Of a stretch of 64,000 nucleotides of DNA, positions 10,056-22,938 are shown piece by piece; within the stretch, counting starts at the first letter, position 1, and every line of letters begins with the position of its first letter. The stretch comes from Tetrapyrgos nigripes. Lineage: Eukaryota > Basidiomycota > Agaricomycetes > Agaricales > Campanellaceae. The translations under genes and the position numbers were made by a program. The stretch is taken from contig JAACJM010000071.1 in the NCBI GenBank assembly GCA_013368315.1, positions 124,001-188,000 on the forward strand, written 5' to 3'. Under the pieces are notes generated by a model. It ran no database searches and was not told where the DNA came from. It was given only the letters and a program-made list of their open reading frames with translations.

Positions 10056-13000
10056 GCCGAAAGAAGATGTCGCGATACCTTCAATTAGTTTGTACAAGAA
10101 GATGATCTACAGGATCCTGCTGAGCAAAAGGCAATTCAGAACATAGAATGACTACGTACGGCACGCTTTTCGTCGTCCACAAGTGTAGACATGTGCATAG
10201 TGCGAATGTTGGGGTGATAGGCAAAATCATCGGTAAGGGATCCATAATGTGTTGCGAAGAAGGACAAAGGTTGCGTGTGTGTAGCAAGTTGATGAAGAAC
10301 AGCCTGAATAACAGTGTATCAGCACGAAACAGTATGTGGTTGTACTAGCAAGTCTTACTCCTGCGATAGCCATTCCGTCCTGATGAAAAGAACGTCAGTA
10401 TCAGCGTATTCGGTTCCACATACAACACTCACATATGTGGAGGTTCCACGACCTAGCTCTGATGAATAATGAGTAAAGAGCATTATAATCGTTGGGTAAA
10501 CGACCTACCATCAAGGATTACGAAGGACTTGGGAGTAGCGTCACGAAGAATCTTGCAACTAGATATAAAATCTGAGACAAGGTTATAAACGGCGACAAAA
10601 TGGTGACCCACCATTCATCCAACTCCACTTTGAAAGTACTCGAATTCGAGAACATATTGTCATAAGCACCCATACGAGTGAGGATGGCGTCTAGAGGGCA
10701 AAGCCTGCGAACAAAACTTTAGGGTATGAACTTCACATAATCGGAAGTATCATACCTTGCTTTCTCCGCTGGGACAAACATGCCCAACTGCGCCATGATC
10801 TGGCGATACAGTCAGTCAGGAACGGGGCACCCTACATCGTTATAGTACATACCACCCCCATTGCAGTCATGCGCATAACCTGTGATGTCGTTAGTAACGG
10901 GTCGACACGCAAACAAACCAAGAAACACACCGTTGATTTTCCTCTGCGAAAAATGGGATCAGATATTGTCAGTAAACGCCATGAAGCGGAAATTAGATTA
11001 TACTAACGCCATGTTTGGTCCTATAGTCAGAGAAACTTAGTGGACGAGTACAGAGCCAAACTAGACAAATGGCTTACCTGTCAACAAAGCAATCTTCCCC
11101 ACATCTCCACCCAGCTTCACGTTATTGGGAATGAAATCTTGCAGCCTGGTACTCATAGCCAAGGTTGGATGTCTGAGGTCCCTGAAGTCCATCCATGCAG
11201 AATCCCCTTCAACAAACTCGGGTCTACAAGCTGGTTCCCCAATAGCTGCAGAAGACTTGGCCAAGCTGAGAAGACAGTCCAATTCGGCGAAGACTCTGGT
11301 GGCACGTAGCCATACAGAGCGATCAGCATCGAACTCTGCAAACAGACGATATTTGAATTCTTTGATCGCAGTGTTCCGATTTTCGCGAGCCTCCTTGAGC
11401 GACCGGACTGACTTCTGCAGAGAGCTTACAAGCCATCGCGACTTTGCCTATGAGGAGCTGTCAGTTTAAGGCCTGCTAGAATGCTTTCGGCACTGACCTT
11501 TGTCCCGCCGCTTTTAGTCCAGTCTTTGGGGACATTCTTCTGACTTGCGGACGTTTCGACGAGGTAGATATCCTGAAAGTTGCTCAATCATCGTAATGAT
11601 AAATTTGGGACGAGTAGTTTACCTTGTTCCCCACAGCACTGTGCCACCAGTTCAGCTTGCATCTACAGGAAGTGAGTCAGCGAACGAAGAAACATCGAGT
11701 CGCCAAATGTCTTACCCTAGTTTCTTCTCAAACACTTCCAATTCACCATCTAGTTCGTTCTCCAGTGTCTCAATTTCTGCCACAATTTCATCACAACTCT
11801 CGTCTTTTCCTTTCCGAGGAACCAGCTCAGATGTGTCTGCAGCAAGTCAATTAGCAAAATATTAGCGATTTGCAGGAATCCAAGTACCTTTGTCAGCTGC
11901 AGGCTTCACAAACATGGATTCAATATTCTTAATGTTCGGTAACAAGTCCGGAGCACTTCGGAGGAGACCAAGTATTGTCTTTGAGTTGAAGGACTCCGAG
12001 GCATCGGCAAGATCGTTGAGACCACGGCTCAGCTTCTTGAAGGACTGAAAACGGTAGAATGAGGAAGAGAAGCTTAAGACAGACTAGGAAAGGATGACTT
12101 ACGGCCAAAACCTTCAGGAAATCCTTGACGCTACAATTCTTTGCATGAATACGGGAGACAACACGCTCTAAATCTGGTAAACCCTTCGCAATGTCAGCAA
12201 ACGCTCCTTCAAACGTCGGGCTATTCAAGAGATCTTCCACAGCGTCCAACCTAAATAATGTGTCAGCCTTCGAGTAACAGGAACCTCGGAAAGTCTGTAC
12301 CTAGCGTTAATGTCACCGATGTCTCTGAGCGGCATGCATAACCAAATGCGGAACAGTCGCTTTCCTGGAGATCATGTCAGCGACAATCATGGTTTTATCT
12401 TGGTAGAACCGACCAAAAGGCGTGACACATCGGTTGAGCAATTTCAGCAGAGAACCTTCCTCAGTGCCTTCGTCATTGAGGAGAATCTGAAAGGTGTCAA
12501 GCGCAATAGCTCAATGTTGACCGCAACACATACCCCAATATGAGCCAGCGTCTGACCGTCGAGGACTAAACCTTCTCCCTTCTTCATGGGGTCATATATG
12601 TTGAAGTTCTTCATGCTGAGGATATTCTTGTCGATATTGAGTTGTTGCAAATACCTGAAGCCGGCGGTCAATATCCGGAAGACTTTCAAATCAGAAAGAC
12701 GCACCAAATCATTCCTCCGAGGGCCTCTACGGCACACTTGGAGTCCGCCATCTCCCTGATAGGTCCCGGGACGCTTTGAGGAAGCAGTCCATGATCAGCA
12801 TCCTCCCCGGTTCCGTCGTCTTCCGCAGGATAACGTTCTTTGAGTTCCTTTAGGGTGGCCTCATAATCAAGTCCTTCAACTTCTCGTAAACCCGTCCATA
12901 AGCAAGCTGCGGGAATAATTGATTTCAACAGACGTGTCGTCGACACAGACAAGTTGCCCTGTGGAAATTCAAGAATATATCAACCCTATCAGTTGTATCA

Positions 13001-15288
13001 AAACGGTGGGACCGACTTTGGTGAAGACCATCTCCTTAGGTCTAATTTGTCTGATGAGTGTTTCCAGCTTCGTTCTGCAGATATCGTCTTCAAAAGTACT
13101 CAAGTTGAATTGAGAGGTAGAGCAGTCCAATACACAAACACCGAAGGTGTTGTGTGAACCATCAGGAGATTCTTGCTCGCGAATAGAAATACAATGCCCT
13201 GCTTCGTCATCGGTAATCATCTCGCCATCGACCAGGGTACCATTAGTGTAAACCTTGTTGAGTTCACTGGAATCATAAAATAGTTGATCAGGATGCCAAT
13301 CCAGCGAGGCTAAGATGTGAATTACCGTCGAACAATCTTCTCCTTCTCACCGCCACGGGGCTTCCCGTTCTTTTTGTCCGTGGCCAGCCTCATTTCGGCA
13401 CCCAAAGCAGTCTCAGCCTGGTCAACACGGCCGACTTTGTAACCCTTGCCAAGGAATTTCCTAGAGAACCTGTTCAGGCAACGTAAAGATCCAGTCATTG
13501 AAAAAGACATACGCAGCCCAAAAGTTGAAAGCCATTTCTGGGACTCCGACCTGAGCATAAATAGTCATTGGTTGAAAGCATCTGCGTGATGAAAATCCTC
13601 ACCATAGACATCTTAACTCTCTGCGTGAGTTTGAGATCGAATTCTTGATGTCCGACTCTAGCGTCATCCTCGTATAGCTGACAACGAGGGTTATGAGTGG
13701 TGTCTTACAATTCCAATGCAACATACCTCAAAGAATTTTCTGTTGATTGATCAGATGCTCAGTGTAAACAACTCGCTGAGGTTGGAGATTAACGCACCCT
13801 TTCTGGAAAAACAGAATCTGTACAGTCTGGTGAGCAGATAGTCATTCAGACAAGATGGCATACAACGCACGGTATCGTTATGGTTCTGCTTGATCTACAA
13901 GCGGCATTTACATCAGTGGTACAGTGAAAAGATTCCGAAGCTGCTACATACTTCCCAAAACTAAAGAACCCCATCAGACTAGAATGCCATAACCAACGAT
14001 ACTGGAACGCACCTGTTTCTCAAACGGAGTAAAATCTTTCCATGCCTTTGGAGGGATGAACAAAGTCCTTGGATCGTACTTTGGATCTCCAGGTCGACGA
14101 CCGTCTTTCTGTATGCCGCGGAGTGTCAGACATCAGCGTACAGGATGAAGACACAAGCAACAGGGTCCTTACATCTTTGACATCAAGCAAGAATGAATAC
14201 GGATCTTCTTGTGCCTTCTTCTCGTTCTTCTTGTCTTGTTCGCGTCTTTCTGCAGCAGTCAGGAATGACGACGATCCAGTTGTGTCTGCGACAGCGCTAG
14301 CGCTAGCTGTCTTTTTTGGCTTTGGTCGTGACTTCTTGGGTCGTTCGTCCTCGTCCTCGTGTTCATCATCGTCAAGGGTCATGGATCGTCTCGAAGAAGC
14401 TCGTGAACTGGAAGACTTGACAGATTTGGCGTCATCTTCGTCTTCAGAAGGCACGATGAAGTCGTCGTCATCGGTGTCGGAGCGCGAGCGTCCTACGGTG
14501 ATGTAAGCGTCGAACATCCTTAATATCCACCGATACAAACCTTTTTTTGCAGGAGATTTCTTGAACTTGGTCAGTCTCTGCGTGAAAGACGTTTTGACCT
14601 CTGCATCCTCTTCCTCCTCCTCTTCCGAAAGAGCCTGCGAAAGTCTTGCCTTCTTGTTGCGGCCTAAGTTACATAAATTTGATCAGCTGGCAGAAACCGC
14701 TTGAAACGTAAGTACGTACTAGCTCTTGCTACCGGAGAGGAGTCTGGTACAGAGGAAGATCTTCTAGAGGCTTGTTCCTCTTCATCAGAGTCTTCCAATA
14801 CAATCTTGCGCTTTCCCTATAGAAAGTGTCAATTAGGTTGGATGCTGACAAGTGGCAGGGATCCCACCGTTTTGACGCGTGCACTACTGTCTTCTCCAGC
14901 AGAGGAAGAGCTAATCATGTCCACGTCAATAACATCACTTGTGGGTGGTGTCTCCTGCAGTCTCGTTAAGATCTCCAACTATAGACACGTCGAGACCGGA
15001 CAGACTCACCTTGACACTACTACCAACTGAGGGAGATGAGCTTGGAGCGTTCACTGATTTCGGTGTCTGAAATGATTTTCCTTCAGAAAGAGGCGTCTCC
15101 GGGTATGCAGGCGAACTTGAAACGACTTTTGACGCGTTTTTGCTTTTCGTCGCGCTTGAACTTGAGCTTGCGCTTGGAGCCTTTGGGGTGGACTGTGCCT
15201 TGGATGAAGAGCCATTCTGTGACTTTCCAAAGAAAGACATGAGACTTTTCTGCTTGAGATTGTCGGAGGATTTGGACTTGGAGGCCAT
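9789..15288 (-). CDS. MSH6: DNA mismatch repair protein Msh6 (MutS homologue)
   Basis: Partner of Msh2 in MutS-alpha, which recognises base mismatches and small loops in the nucleus. The N-terminus has a PCNA-binding box, QKSLMSFF, at about residues 12-19, followed by a Ser/Lys-rich linker and acidic patches (FIVPSEDEDD). The mismatch-binding domain shows FFQKG-KFFELYEDDAR; the F-x-E motif is FFE here. Middle MutS domains follow (GVCVLDCSTSQFNLSTFEDD, CLWTGLREVEGLDY). The ATPase has Walker A GPNMAGKST split over introns, ILDELGRGTSTYDG and FATHYGSL. The C-terminus includes GTHVANLAGVPLDVVERAEVI. More than 15 exons are present. The ATG at 15286-15288 has a good context; the frame upstream lacks another ATG. 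It is transcribed away from the WLM protease across about 160 bp. Confidence 0.95.
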
Positions 15289-15450
15289 CGTGCTGGCAAG
15301 ACGACGGTCAGCGGTCACTGTCAGGTTTGTGTGGAAAGTGGACGCGACAATTGGCGTTGTTTGGCAAAGTCTTGCCGATCAAATAAGCTCCATGACGCGT
15401 TCTCGACTTACTAACGCTTAAGTAGAAACAGACCTTTTCCTTCAACTTCC
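15289..15450. promoter_or_regulatory. Divergent promoter with an MCB element
   Basis: Only 162 bp separate the MSH6 and UBL-WLM start codons. An ACGCGT (MluI cell-cycle box) is at 15395-15400. In yeasts MSH6 is a target of the G1/S factor MBF, which binds ACGCGT. A regulatory role here is inference. Confidence 0.45.
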
Positions 15451-16554
15451 ATGGCTTCTAGTAATTTACTCAAGCTAAATATCGCTTACCGCGGCCAAAC
15501 GCATCCATTATCTCTTTTGCCAGACACCACTCTTGCCGTTCTTCAAGCTCGTCTTGAAGAACTCACTTCTGTACCTCCTCGGCAGCAGAAATTGCTGTAT
15601 AAAGGCAAAAGTCCCCGTGCTCAGGATGACCAAATGACACTAGTACAAGCTGGAATCAAGGATGGGATGAAGATCCAAATGCTGGGAACAACTACGCAAG
15701 AGCTTGACGGACTAAATGCTGTTGAGAAGGAACGAGAGAAAAGAGATAAGATATTGCGCGAGAGGGCGTTGAAAGCTCCAGTGAAAGTACGTTACTCTGA
15801 CCTAGATATCGTGTCGCTTCTCGTTGACTTCCTGTAAACAGGTCCGGTCCACTGGAACTGCAAACAGCTCTTCACTAAATTACAGTTTTCATCAATTAAC
15901 ACCCCTCTCCCATCTTCCTAATCCTGAATCCGCTCATGCCCTACTACAGCGCCTTTCTGATGACCCTGCCATAGCCCATGTTATGCAGAAGCACAAGTTC
16001 TCCGTGGGTGTCTTGACAGAGCTCGCTCCCCACGAACATCCTGAACTTCTTGGGCTCAATGTGAATGCCGGGCAACAAATCAAGCTGCGACTTCGCACCG
16101 ATCGGTATGATGGTTTTCGGACATACAAAGAGGTAAGACGGGTACTGTGTCATGAATTGACACACAACGTATGGGGTGACCACGATAACAATGTGAGTAT
16201 CTCCCTGCTTTCGCTGTGGCATCTTCATTGATTGTTTCCAAGTTTAAGGAACTGAACTCTCAGTTGAACCGCGAAGTGGCTCAATATGAAAGTTCTGTCA
16301 GCGCAGGTACACATTCGCTGTCGGGATACGACGGAGACGTCTACGAGCCTTCAGCTAGTCTTGAGGCTGAGGCCCGAGGCCATGTCCTCGGTGGTGTTGC
16401 CTTTCTGTCGCTGCAGGATTCTGCGGAGGACCGGCGGTTGAGGATCCTCAAAGCCGCAGAAGCTAGGTTACGAAAAGAGGAGGAAGAGTTGGAGGACAGT
16501 TGTGGGACTGCGGGCCCTTCCGCTATGAAGGATCCTGCAGTCACAGAGCCTTGA
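15451..16554 (+). CDS. Ubiquitin-like plus WLM metalloprotease (Wss1-type)
   Basis: Three exons (15451-15786, 15842-16192, 16243-16554) give 332 aa. Residues about 8-80 form a ubiquitin-like fold (LNIAYRGQTHPLSLLPDTTL...QKLLYKGK...LVQAGIKDGMKIQMLG). The WLM domain follows, with NAGQQIKLRLRTDR..FRTYKEVRRVLCHELTHNVWGDHD. HELTH...H is the zinc-binding and catalytic signature. The C-terminal third contains the coiled stretch LRILKAAEARLRKEEEELED. Proteins of this architecture (UBL-WLM, as in S. pombe SPCC1442.07c) belong to the Wss1/Spartan group that acts on DNA-protein crosslinks and SUMO/ubiquitin conjugates; the exact substrate of the UBL form is less clear. It is divergent from MSH6. Confidence 0.9.
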
Positions 16555-16710
16555 AGTGTTGCTGTATCATACATAGAGAATCTGTACACCACTCGGACTC
16601 CTTTTCTAGAGACAAGGTTGAGACCTGCATGACGTCGACGGGCCCTTTTCTGGCTTTTTACGTAAGAGCAGACATTTCTCCGCTTTGACTCTCATCTTTC
16701 GACTACCGAC

Positions 16711-17522
16711 ATGCCAGCCTCTAGAAACAGACGATCCACCTCTATGAAGCAATCGACCCTCCCTTTTCTGACAAGCAGGTCTTCCTCTACCGCAAATGCC
16801 ACTTCCAAAACGAAGCCCCAACTAGCAAGGGCGACTACCGACGAAATAGAGTCCACCTCTTCCTCCAGTTCCGACGAGGATGAAATAGAATTTGTAGAAT
16901 CGGACGACGCTGAAGTTAAGACTCCTACTGTTACGCAAAGAAAGGAACCCGTAGCAACTAAGAAGAAGGTTGGACAAGGTAAGGACAACTGCTCAGTAAC
17001 TGTATTCTACACTGGCTCAGACAGTGAACAGCCTCGCCCGCCGTTGCCGTCTCTCTCAAAGAGAAACCCGAGTTGCATGCCCGCGATAAGAGATGGAATA
17101 AAGTATGGAATGATGCTCGTGCTAGGAACAACAATTTGCAGCCCGGTGAGTACGCTTCGAGTTCTGGTGATTCACCTGCCGTACTGACTCTTCTGCAAGT
17201 TCATGGCGAGGACGAAACCAAGTTCCATCAGATTCTGAGGGTTTTCGATATGTATGCTGCCCAACTCTCACCAAGGACTCCCCCTAACACCCTCTTCTCA
17301 CCAGGTCGTACGAGTATGGACCCTGTGTCGGTGTTTCGCGGTTGGAACGGTGGGAGCGTGCTTCTGCTCTCGGATTGAACCCTCCCATAGAGGTGCGTCC
17401 TTGTATTAGTTGAAGCCCTCTACTTACGTTTTATTTCTCAGATTCGCGATATACTCCTTACCCGTAACGGTATTGAAGACCCGACCTTGGCCGAAAATGT
17501 GCTTCACGGTTTTCAGGTCTGA
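16711..17522 (+). CDS. POLD4: DNA polymerase delta subunit 4
   Basis: Small accessory subunit of the replicative DNA polymerase delta (Cdm1 in fission yeast). Five exons (16711-16978, 17032-17146, 17201-17251, 17305-17392, 17442-17522) give exactly 200 aa. The N-terminus carries a PIP-like sequence, MKQSTLPF, then a Ser/Asp/Glu-rich linker. The conserved core is LHARDKRWNKVWNDAR, HQILRVFDMSYEYGPCVGV and RLERWERASALGLNPP, the family hallmark, ending in IRDILL. An alternative last exon after GTCTGA is possible (intron to about 17592), changing only the last few residues. Downstream of the WLM gene by about 150 bp and on the same strand. Confidence 0.9.
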
Positions 17523-17967
17523 GCGCTCTTTGGTGTGTCACCTACTCGTTCGAATTGGTCGAAGAATGACTGACACGACTGCATATACATAGCTACAGTT
17601 GCTCGTACCATGATTGCCTGCTTCTGCTTACTGTACTTTTTCGTGATTCTAGGACGCCCGCATTCTGCTGTCACTTGTGTTTACTCAGTGTAGAATTCTT
17701 AGTGTACAATAAATTCATTACAATGCATTGTGTCTTCCTCGATCAATCCAACTGACGAAGTAGTCATTGAGTATTCATGCATATTCATGCGAGCTTCGGC
17801 GTAACTTCCTACTTTGGTTTTATCTTCCTGTCCGTTCTCACCGCCCTGTCTGTTTATGGTAGTTTTGCTCTCATCCTTTGTTAGGAAATGCTTGGTGCTA
17901 AGGCTCTACCGCCGCCTATAAAGAGGCTAGCTATCTACATCTCTTTCCATCACATCTTCCTCCCTCA
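17523..17967. other. Intergenic, no gene seen
   Basis: 3' flank of POLD4 and promoter of the FAD monooxygenase. A TATA-like CCTATAAAG lies about 50 bases before the downstream start codon. Confidence 0.5.
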
Positions 17968-20615
17968 ATGAAAGAGAGTCAAGTAGACGTGCTTGTCATC
18001 GGTGCAGGAGTAAGCCTTGGATTTCCTCCATCTGGTTGAGATGCTCACTCATGAAGTCAGCCCGCAGGCCTGATGTGCTCTTTCGGATTGGCCAGGGCCG
18101 ACGTGAAAGTCCGTGTCGTAGATGAAAGGTACGTTGAGATCACAAATCGTGCATACACAGTCCTCGACCACACTCGTGCTCTAGGCCCAAGAAAGTCGCA
18201 GCTGGCCAAGCAGATGGTATCCAACCCCGAACCATTGAAGTCTTCCAGGTATTAACAACTGCCATTAATTCGACCAACGATGGGGTTTACTTTGCTTTAC
18301 AGAGTTATGGACTCGCAGACCGCTTACTACGAGAAGGAAACCAGATGCATATGGCTGTATGTCTTACTTCGATATGTTCTTGGATTTTCTTGGATGTGCT
18401 CATCTGCTTGACAGGCATTCTATAATCCCAAATCGGATGGAAGTGGGATCGAGGTAATTCATCTACGCCCAGCAAGCACTGCATCGTTATTCACGGTGTC
18501 GCATAGTTGACCGACCGAGTTCCCGATGTTACTGCTCCCACTGCACGGTATCCTTTTGAAGTGCGTCTCCAGTTCGATATCGATCGAGAAAAAGTATCTG
18601 ACCTTGACGTAGGTGACTTTGCACCAAGGTGCCATTGAAGCTATATTCTTGGATTCGATGAAGGAGATGGGTGTAGAGGTCAACCGTCCCATCAGACCCA
18701 CGACAATTCAGATATCAGAAGACAAGAATTACCACGATGGTCATCCTGTTCGAGTACGTCTTATCAACATCACCGACTTTTTTTCGAGACAAATAATGAC
18801 GAGGAAACCAGGTCGTACTCAAACTCTTAGAAGGTACCGGGAACGACGAAGAGGACAGTGAAGTCGTATATGCGAAATATGTCGTTGGCGCAGACGGTGT
18901 GTTGCAACTACAATAACTGTCAACGCCCCTTGCTGATTTTCGAATCAGGTGCACATTCTTGGGTCAGGAAATCATTTGATATTGCCATGGAAGGAGAGCA
19001 GACAGACTACGTCTGGGGGGTGATAGACATGATTCCTGATACAGACTTTCCGGATATCCGCAACAAGACTGCTGTTCACTCAAACAACGGCTCATGCATG
19101 ATCATACCGCGCGAAGGCGACAAAGTTCGCGTTTACACCCAGCTTGAAGGCAAAGCGGCCATTGACGCGAGGAGTGGAAGGTTAGACAAGAGCAAGCTGG
19201 GTCCCAACGAGCTTTTGGATGTGAGTCTCTGAGAAACATACATCAGGAACTTAATCTAACTACCTTTAACAGGTGGCTAGGAAATCTTTCTACCCCTATA
19301 CCTTCAAAGCTCCTCAGTCATTTGACTGGTGGACCATCTACATCAGTGTGTAGTTTTAAATCTACTTTGACTTTCAACTAACACGACCCAGTCGGCCAGC
19401 GTGTGGCATCCTCGTATTCTGTCCAAGAACGAGTGTTCATAGCAGGAGATGCTTGGTATAGTTTCTTTTTCGCCATGCTCACGCTCTTTCTGACTTATCT
19501 CACAGTCACACCCACTCCCCTAAAGCAGGTAATATCTCTATTGACATAGTTTGTCAAATCTTGACGATTGTGTGTAGGTCAAGGGATGAACGCCAGTATG
19601 AACGACTCGTACAACCTAGGTGTGTTCTTTCTGAATTCCTTGCGATTTCAGTTCTGATGCATTAATTTGCAGTCTGGAAGCTGGCTCACGTACTGCGAGG
19701 ATGGGCCAGCCCCGAGCTCTTGAAAACAGTGAGTACTCGACATGCACTTTACCATAATTTGCTGAAATGTCGCAGTACGAGTTTGAAAGGCGAAAATATG
19801 CACAAGACTTGATCACGTTTGACAAGGGTTTCGCGAAATTGTTTTCAGGAAAGCCGCGTACCGAGTTGAACCAGGATGGTGTCTCTCATGAGGAGTTTAT
19901 CAGGTATTGAGTTTCCCGTAAATAGTGTTCAGGTCCTATTGACACGTCTTTCGTGCGTAGAGCGTTCCAGACATTCGGAGGTTTCACCAGTGGTATAGGC
20001 GTCCATTATGAAGGTTCTGTAATCGTCAACGCCAAGCACCAGAACATTGCTGCACATCTGGTCACTGGAGAACGCGTACCTCCTCAATATCTGCTTCGTG
20101 CTGCCGATAGCCGTCCTTTTGAGATCCAAGATCTCCTGCCCTCGGATACACGCTTCAAAATCCTGGTCTTCACTGGTAACACTTCAGAACCGTCTCAACT
20201 AGCAAAGCTGCAGACATTGGCAGAAGAATTGCAAGCCCCAGACTCGTTCTTGACCAAATTCTCGCCTGGAGGAAAGCCGGAGACATTGTTTGATATCATT
20301 TCCATCAGCAGTGCTAAGAAGGAGAGCGTTGTCTACAATGCTTTGCCTCAGCTTTTCCGATCGCATTGGTCGAAGTGAGTATCTTTAGACTTTTTGATGA
20401 GATCGTTGACTCATGTCCACTGTAGAGCGTTCCTTGACGACACGCCTTTCACTGGTCAATTGGGTGGCAAGGTTTATTCTACCTATGGAATTGGAGCTGC
20501 AGGAGCGATGGTAGTAGTCAGGCCAGATGGTTATGTTGGCACGATTGCACCGCTGAATGGCGTTACCGATTTGACTGACTATTTCGCTTCTTTCTTGACG
20601 TCGTCTAGTGCTTGA
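17968..20615 (+). CDS. FAD-dependent monooxygenase, phenol 2-monooxygenase type
   Basis: Flavoprotein that likely hydroxylates an aromatic ring using NADPH and oxygen. The start MKESQVDVLVIGAG-PAGLMCSFGLARA gives the dinucleotide-binding fingerprint GxGxxG, interrupted by an intron. Then come VVGADGAHSWVRKSF (the DG motif) and [33 protein letters not shown] (the GD motif, FAD ribityl binding). The last 200 residues (YEGSVIV..., RFKILVFTGNTS, FLDDTPFTGQLGGKVYSTYGI) match the thioredoxin-like C-terminal dimerisation domain of phenol hydroxylases. At least ten short introns are present. Mushroom genomes carry many paralogues, so the substrate is unknown. It is convergent with RCC1, with stops about 120 bp apart. 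Confidence 0.9.
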
Positions 20616-20733
20616 TATGTCCAAAGGATGATTATTGATTGCATTATGTTGGCATTATGTACGAAATTGTATCTACAGTTAGAAATCATGCTGGAATTGC
20701 CCTGTGAAGCCAAGTCAGAAAGAATCAAACAGA

Positions 20734-22341
20734 CTAGAAAAAAAGGACGTACGCTATGACGAGCACGACTTGGCCCCCACAGCTCATTCCGATGGGTCTA
20801 TAGTTCATACGGAAATATTTACTCTGAACCCTGGTGGGTGTTTCTGCTGAACTAGGGCCACCTAGTCCGAGCTGAGCACTTTCTCCCGCACCCCATGAGT
20901 ACAGAACCCCCTGATCAGAGCAGGCAAAGCTGTACCGAGCATCTGCTGATATATGGGATATTCTCGTAGATGAGAAAGGGGTGTCTGCTGGAGGTAACGT
21001 TGGTGTGGGATCTTCCTCTGTCGGTGGAGGAGGAAAGGCAACGCGGACAGGTTCAGGTATGCAGATATCAATCTGCACGTCCTGTCCACCAGCAGAAGAC
21101 TCAGCAGCGTGTTTCGCTGCTAAATATTCTGGACGGTCGTGTGCCAGTCCGACAGCAAATTGATCAGATTGCCCACAGGACCATACTTCGCCATTGTTGA
21201 ACAAGAACAAAGAGTGGAATTCCCTAGGGTAAACATATCAGGCTTGAGTGCAAGGCTGAATTTGTGTAGTCGTAACGCACCCTGCGGCGATTGCAACAAC
21301 TTTGTTTCCGTTATGTTTTGCAGGGTCTAGCGCAGGGATCGGAGTGGGATATAAAACATAGTCCATTCCGGCCTGGCTGCCCAAACCAAGTTGACACGAT
21401 TTGTTGAGCCCCCAGCCGTATACAGTTCCGGTGTTGTCTACGGCAAAAGAATGACGATAGCCAGCTCCTAGAGTGACAATATTTCGTAGTTCCAGACGTT
21501 CAGGCTTCATAGCGACCTCCCAAGGATGATCCGTGACTTTACGACCGAGTTGATGACATGTCCCATCACCCCACGTATAAACGAATCCGGTACGAGTAAG
21601 AGCCAAGACATGGTTTTCACCACAAGCGAGCTGACATATTTCCACATTCGCAAGAGTAGGGAGCGATGTGGGCTCGAGTACAATTTTGGGAAGGTCCTCA
21701 GTGCCATCGAAGGTACACTGACCATCAGGAAGCTGTGGAAAGCAGTCAATAAACCCACAGAACCTATCAACGAAAAGAACAAACCTTGAAAGTCCCCCAC
21801 GCACGAATGGTCCCAGTCTCATCCAATGCCATACTATAGCTATCGCATGCTGCGACACGAACGGCTCTGAACCCATGCAAGCTGCTTATTACAGCTGGTG
21901 ATGATTCCAATTCCTCGGAATCTACGCCTTCTACCCCTTGAGTTGGTCTTCCCAAAGCCATCGAATCGTTAACGCCCCAGCTCCACACCTACAGCCAAGG
22001 TTATTAGCCTGTAATATGCCAGTAACACGAAGCAGTTCCTTGCCCTCGGAGTCGACCAACAGAGAGTGCATGCCACCTGCAACAATCTGTTCCACTCCGT
22101 GTTTTCCTAATTGACCCCTTTCTTGAAGCTCTTGGATCTTCTTATGTAGACGAGGACGTGTTACTTCATCTATTATGTCCATACCCAATCCCAATTGGCC
22201 AAAGTCAGGAGAACCATGTACTAGAACGGTGACAATGTGACCGACTCTGAGAGGTTGAGCGGCATGATTTAGAGGTAGAGAATCCCGACGGGCACGTTTG
22301 TTTGAATATTGCTGCGTTGAAGCAGGACGTTTCTTGGACAT
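20734..22341 (-). CDS. RCC1-type Ran guanine nucleotide exchange factor
   Basis: Nuclear exchange factor for Ran (Prp20/Srm1/Pim1), needed for nuclear transport and spindle assembly. It begins MSKKRPASTQQYSNKRARRD, a basic NLS-like tail. The seven-bladed propeller repeats are then visible as GSPDFGQLGLG, VWSWGVNDSMALGR, IRAWGTFK, VYTWGDGTCHQLGR, VYGWGLNKSCQLGLG, EVWSCGQSDQFAVG and LYSWGAGESAQLGLG, with AAGEFHSLFL-like and AGGMHSLLV-like strands between. Another in-frame ATG at 22539 could add a basic leader, perhaps with an intron. The last codons run into VLVIAYVLFF; a splice at GTACGT would instead give a short IPA-type tail ending near 20690. Confidence 0.9.
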
Positions 22342-22938
22342 GAAGGTTGTGGCAGGAGCAGTTGCGGCAAGCAGACTGAGGTTGCCTTTTTGTTGGCCTT
22401 TTCTTGCTGGGTGCTGGATCAGAAGACGTAAAATTTTAGTGGGCCTTTGCTTTGTTTTCTGAAAGAAGAAAGGTAGACATACATTGCGATCATATATAGC
22501 ATCTGTTCTAACCGAACGTCTCCTTTCTACTGCTGGCATTTATGTAGAAGTCGGAGGAAAAGAAGGAGAAGTCAAGAAAGAGAAGGAGAAAGGAAATACA
22601 AGGAAATTCGGTACTCGGATCCGGACATCCGTGGCCGAGCCATAGTCGGAATTGACATCCACTCGTCTGCTTGGTGCACTCTTCATTCTTTGGTGTTAAC
22701 AAAGTTTCGTTTTACCAAGAGATATACATTGGAATGATAATGGTGGTGGTCGTCAGAGCAGAACATCAAAAATTTCTGAATACAACAGCAGTCATGAGAC
22801 CAATTCTCTTTACCCTAGCACACCGATACAGTGAGTCTTTACTAGCTTCACTGGCCATCTTCTGAGCTCATATGCATAGTATATTCCATAGTGATGCAAA
22901 AAATGAAGTGAAAACAAAAAGACATGCATGCAGATACA
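22342..22938. other. Intergenic between RCC1 and Msd1-like gene
   Basis: Holds the RCC1 5' leader (possible extended start at 22539) and the 3' flank of the Msd1-like gene. No other gene seen. Confidence 0.45.

Noticed and set aside
14069..14506. Acidic/Ser-rich plus-strand frame of 145 codons
   Set aside because: It is the antisense shadow of the acidic Ser/Asp/Glu-rich linker of MSH6.
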